DNA from: a virus
Direction: 5' to 3' (one strand)
Virus record (IMG/VR): IMGVR_UViG_3300042387_000438
Coordinates: 1 to 64,000 of that record
DNA length: 64,000 nucleotides
Of the stretch, positions 62,662 to 64,000 are shown piece after piece. The notes under the pieces were generated by a model. That model was not told where the DNA came from. It searched no databases and worked only from the letters and a program-made list of their open reading frames with translations. Position numbers and translations under genes: made by a program. Positions within the stretch are counted from its first letter, which is position 1; every line of letters starts with the position of its first letter.

Positions 62662-63237
62662 TTATACTATTGGTGGTTCTCCTTTTGTTGCCGAACTTTT
62701 AGCATTTTCGGCGTATTCCCGTTTTGCATCAGCATCCATATATTTAGCATATTGAGGAGGTGCTGGTAAATCTTTTGTTGGTATGGGTTTTAATTTTTTT
62801 AATCTGGGTATTTTAAATCCACGTAATTTTGCTATCATATCTTCCGCCTGTTCTTTTGCGGTTAGTGCTTTTTGAAATGCCTCCTTTGCTTCTTTTTTTG
62901 CATCTTCAATTGCTTTCTTTGCTTCTTCTTTTTTTCTTTTTAATTCTTCTTCAATCATTTTAGCAGCTGCTAATGCTGCCGCTTCTATTTGTTTTGCAGC
63001 AGCTTCTAATTCTGCAGCTTTTCTCTCTGCTTCGGCTTCTATGTTTTCTCCAAATTGGTCTAAAGTACCTTCTATATTAGTACCCAATTGCATAGATTGG
63101 TCTTTTATCATAGAACGTAAATTACCACTACCATCAGGTATTTCTTGCAATTCAGGCGCTTTTATTTTATTAGCCAAATCCGCATTTAGTGATGTAGTAT
63201 CAAATTTTGGTAATGGTGGTTGAATTATCGTTGCCAT
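62662..63237 (-). CDS. Ala/Lys/Glu-rich helical structural protein
   Basis: 191 residues. A single long helix of about 90 residues (ENIEAEAERKAAELEAAAKQIEAAALAAAKMIEEELKRKKEEAKKAIEDAKKEAKEAF) is flanked by proline-rich ends (PPLPKFDTTSL, PIPTKDLPAPPQYAKYM). No known family. It lies 4 bases after the spike/hub gene; a linker or measuring element of the baseplate hub is conceivable. Confidence 0.5.
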   Translation of the reverse strand: MATIIQPPLPKFDTTSLNADLANKIKAPELQEIPDGSGNLRSMIKDQSMQLGTNIEGTLDQFGENIEAEAERKAAELEAAAKQIEAAALAAAKMIEEELKRKKEEAKKAIEDAKKEAKEAFQKALTAKEQAEDMIAKLRGFKIPRLKKLKPIPTKDLPAPPQYAKYMDADAKREYAENAKSSATKGEPPIV

Positions 63238-63241
63238 ATAT

Positions 63242-64000
63242 TTAAGCAGTTTGATTTAATTTACTTAACATTGAATTAAGTTTTGACTTTATAGATGCAA
63301 ATTTTGGTACATTTTCAGGACCTATTTTAGTTGGGCCGGATGGAGTTAGATATTGTTGTGCTACAATTGTATCTATTAACTCACCCAATATATCTACTAA
63401 AGTTTGTCCTTTTACCAATGGTTCTAATCCCTGACTACCCAATATAATAGAACCATTTCCTGTATATAAATGAACACTCCTATCGTTAGTTAATACATTT
63501 ATATCACCACCCACACTAACATCAATCCCCAATGCATTATCAATTGACATGGCACCATCTGATATAAACCCATAATTCTTTTTAGAATAAAATATCATTT
63601 CCGCACTTTTTGCAGAAAATATCAATCTTCCAGAATTGATTAGAATTTGGTCACCAATTAATTTAGATGGATATTGTTGAAATGATGTTGGAGCTGTTTG
63701 AAAATCAGTTGTACCAGTTTCACTAACAGTACCAGGTAAAAACGATAACTCATATTGGTCAGATGTCATAGCAATGATACTGCCATCTTTATTTATATCT
63801 TCTAATATAGATTCTGTTATTGGTTTTTTTCTTGTTATCTGACTTTCGCCATTTCTAATTATTACAGTTGGTGAGAATACATTTTTAGGATTATTGTATC
63901 CAGAGAATCTTATAGATTGTCCAAACCGTGTTTCAACCAAACTATCACCTTCGTATAATTTTAATCTGTGTATTCCCCTTTCTGTTTTAAAATATTTTCC
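63242..64000 (-). CDS. Baseplate hub / spike protein, gp5-like (5' end beyond window)
   Basis: The frame is open at the right edge, so the N-terminus is missing; the visible part begins GKYFKTERGIHRLKLYEGDS and contains 252 codons plus stop. GIHRLKLYEGDSLVETRFGQSIRFSGYN...FSPTVIIRNGES is the OB-fold segment of gp5-type spike proteins in environmental T4-like phages. LGIDVSVGGDINVLTNDRSVHLYTGNGSIILGS follows as beta-helix-like strands. No lysozyme domain is seen in the visible part, and three separate muralytic genes follow, which would replace it. Probable membrane-piercing spike. Confidence 0.65.
   Translation of the reverse strand, partial: GKYFKTERGIHRLKLYEGDSLVETRFGQSIRFSGYNNPKNVFSPTVIIRNGESQITRKKPITESILEDINKDGSIIAMTSDQYELSFLPGTVSETGTTDFQTAPTSFQQYPSKLIGDQILINSGRLIFSAKSAEMIFYSKKNYGFISDGAMSIDNALGIDVSVGGDINVLTNDRSVHLYTGNGSIILGSQGLEPLVKGQTLVDILGELIDTIVAQQYLTPSGPTKIGPENVPKFASIKSKLNSMLSKLNQTA

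Noticed and set aside
1-64000. tRNA genes, integrase, transposon or attachment site.
   Set aside because: Gaps between genes are too short or too A+T rich, and no cloverleaf, recombinase motif or terminal inverted repeats were found by eye.

Overview
The window is almost wholly coding and almost wholly on the minus strand: 47 of 48 recognised genes read right to left, usually separated by 0-50 bases or overlapping by 1-13. It is the morphogenesis region of a T4-related contractile-tailed phage (large terminase, gp20-type portal, gp21-type prohead protease, acidic scaffold, gp23-type capsid, gp6 and gp25 baseplate wedge). Base composition is strongly A+T rich, leaders are A-rich with little Shine-Dalgarno signal, and the best promoters fit the Bacteroidota form TTTG-N19/21-TAnnTTTG. 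The host is therefore most likely a member of Bacteroidota. No tRNA, integrase, transposon or CRISPR array was seen.

Layout in the direction of transcription (right to left). (1) 64000-53129: baseplate region, with a spike/hub protein cut by the window edge, a helical protein, three predicted peptidoglycan hydrolases in a row (M15-type peptidase, CHAP-type, GH19-type), gp25, gp6 and several structural proteins. (2) 53075-44478: large virion proteins, including a 1787-residue LamG-like protein and two related 323/416-residue proteins, then small genes and a SegE-like GIY-YIG protein. (3) 44057-39570: a replication/recombination insert with a zinc-finger/Toprim primase and a single-chain Mre11-Rad50 (T4 gp47+gp46) fusion, followed by the only plus-strand gene, a small ribbon-helix-helix-like protein. 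(4) 39467-32551: a 2056-residue fibre ending in an S74 chaperone domain and a small poly-Thr virion protein. (5) 32544-27460: a glycosylation island (GT-A-like enzyme, GT/methyltransferase/GT25 fusion, TibC-like heptosyltransferase) carrying two paralogous small coiled-coil genes. (6) 27413-7581: a 1204-residue nucleotidyltransferase/ligase-like fusion, terminase, portal, prohead core genes, protease, a 723-residue putative head polyprotein, scaffold and major capsid protein, with a DNA methyltransferase inserted. (7) 7345-1: a fibre operon with two collagen-like (Gly-Thr-Ser) fibres, the last running off the left edge.

Two promoter classes can be read. At least 12 gene starts have the exact box ATATTTAT (minus strand), mostly 18-29 bases before the ATG and without a constant upstream element; this looks like a phage late promoter. 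Two further starts, primase and methyltransferase, have host-type TATATTTG with TTTG or TTG 20 bases upstream. Five intrinsic terminators delimit the transcripts.

The most interesting proposals are a head polyprotein cut at repeated ESV-x(1-2)-E sites by the gp21-type protease, capsid-targeting-like N-termini on several head-cluster proteins including the 1204-residue enzyme fusion, and a virus-encoded O-glycosylation system whose natural substrates may be the phage's own Thr/Ser-rich collagen-like fibres and poly-Thr linker.
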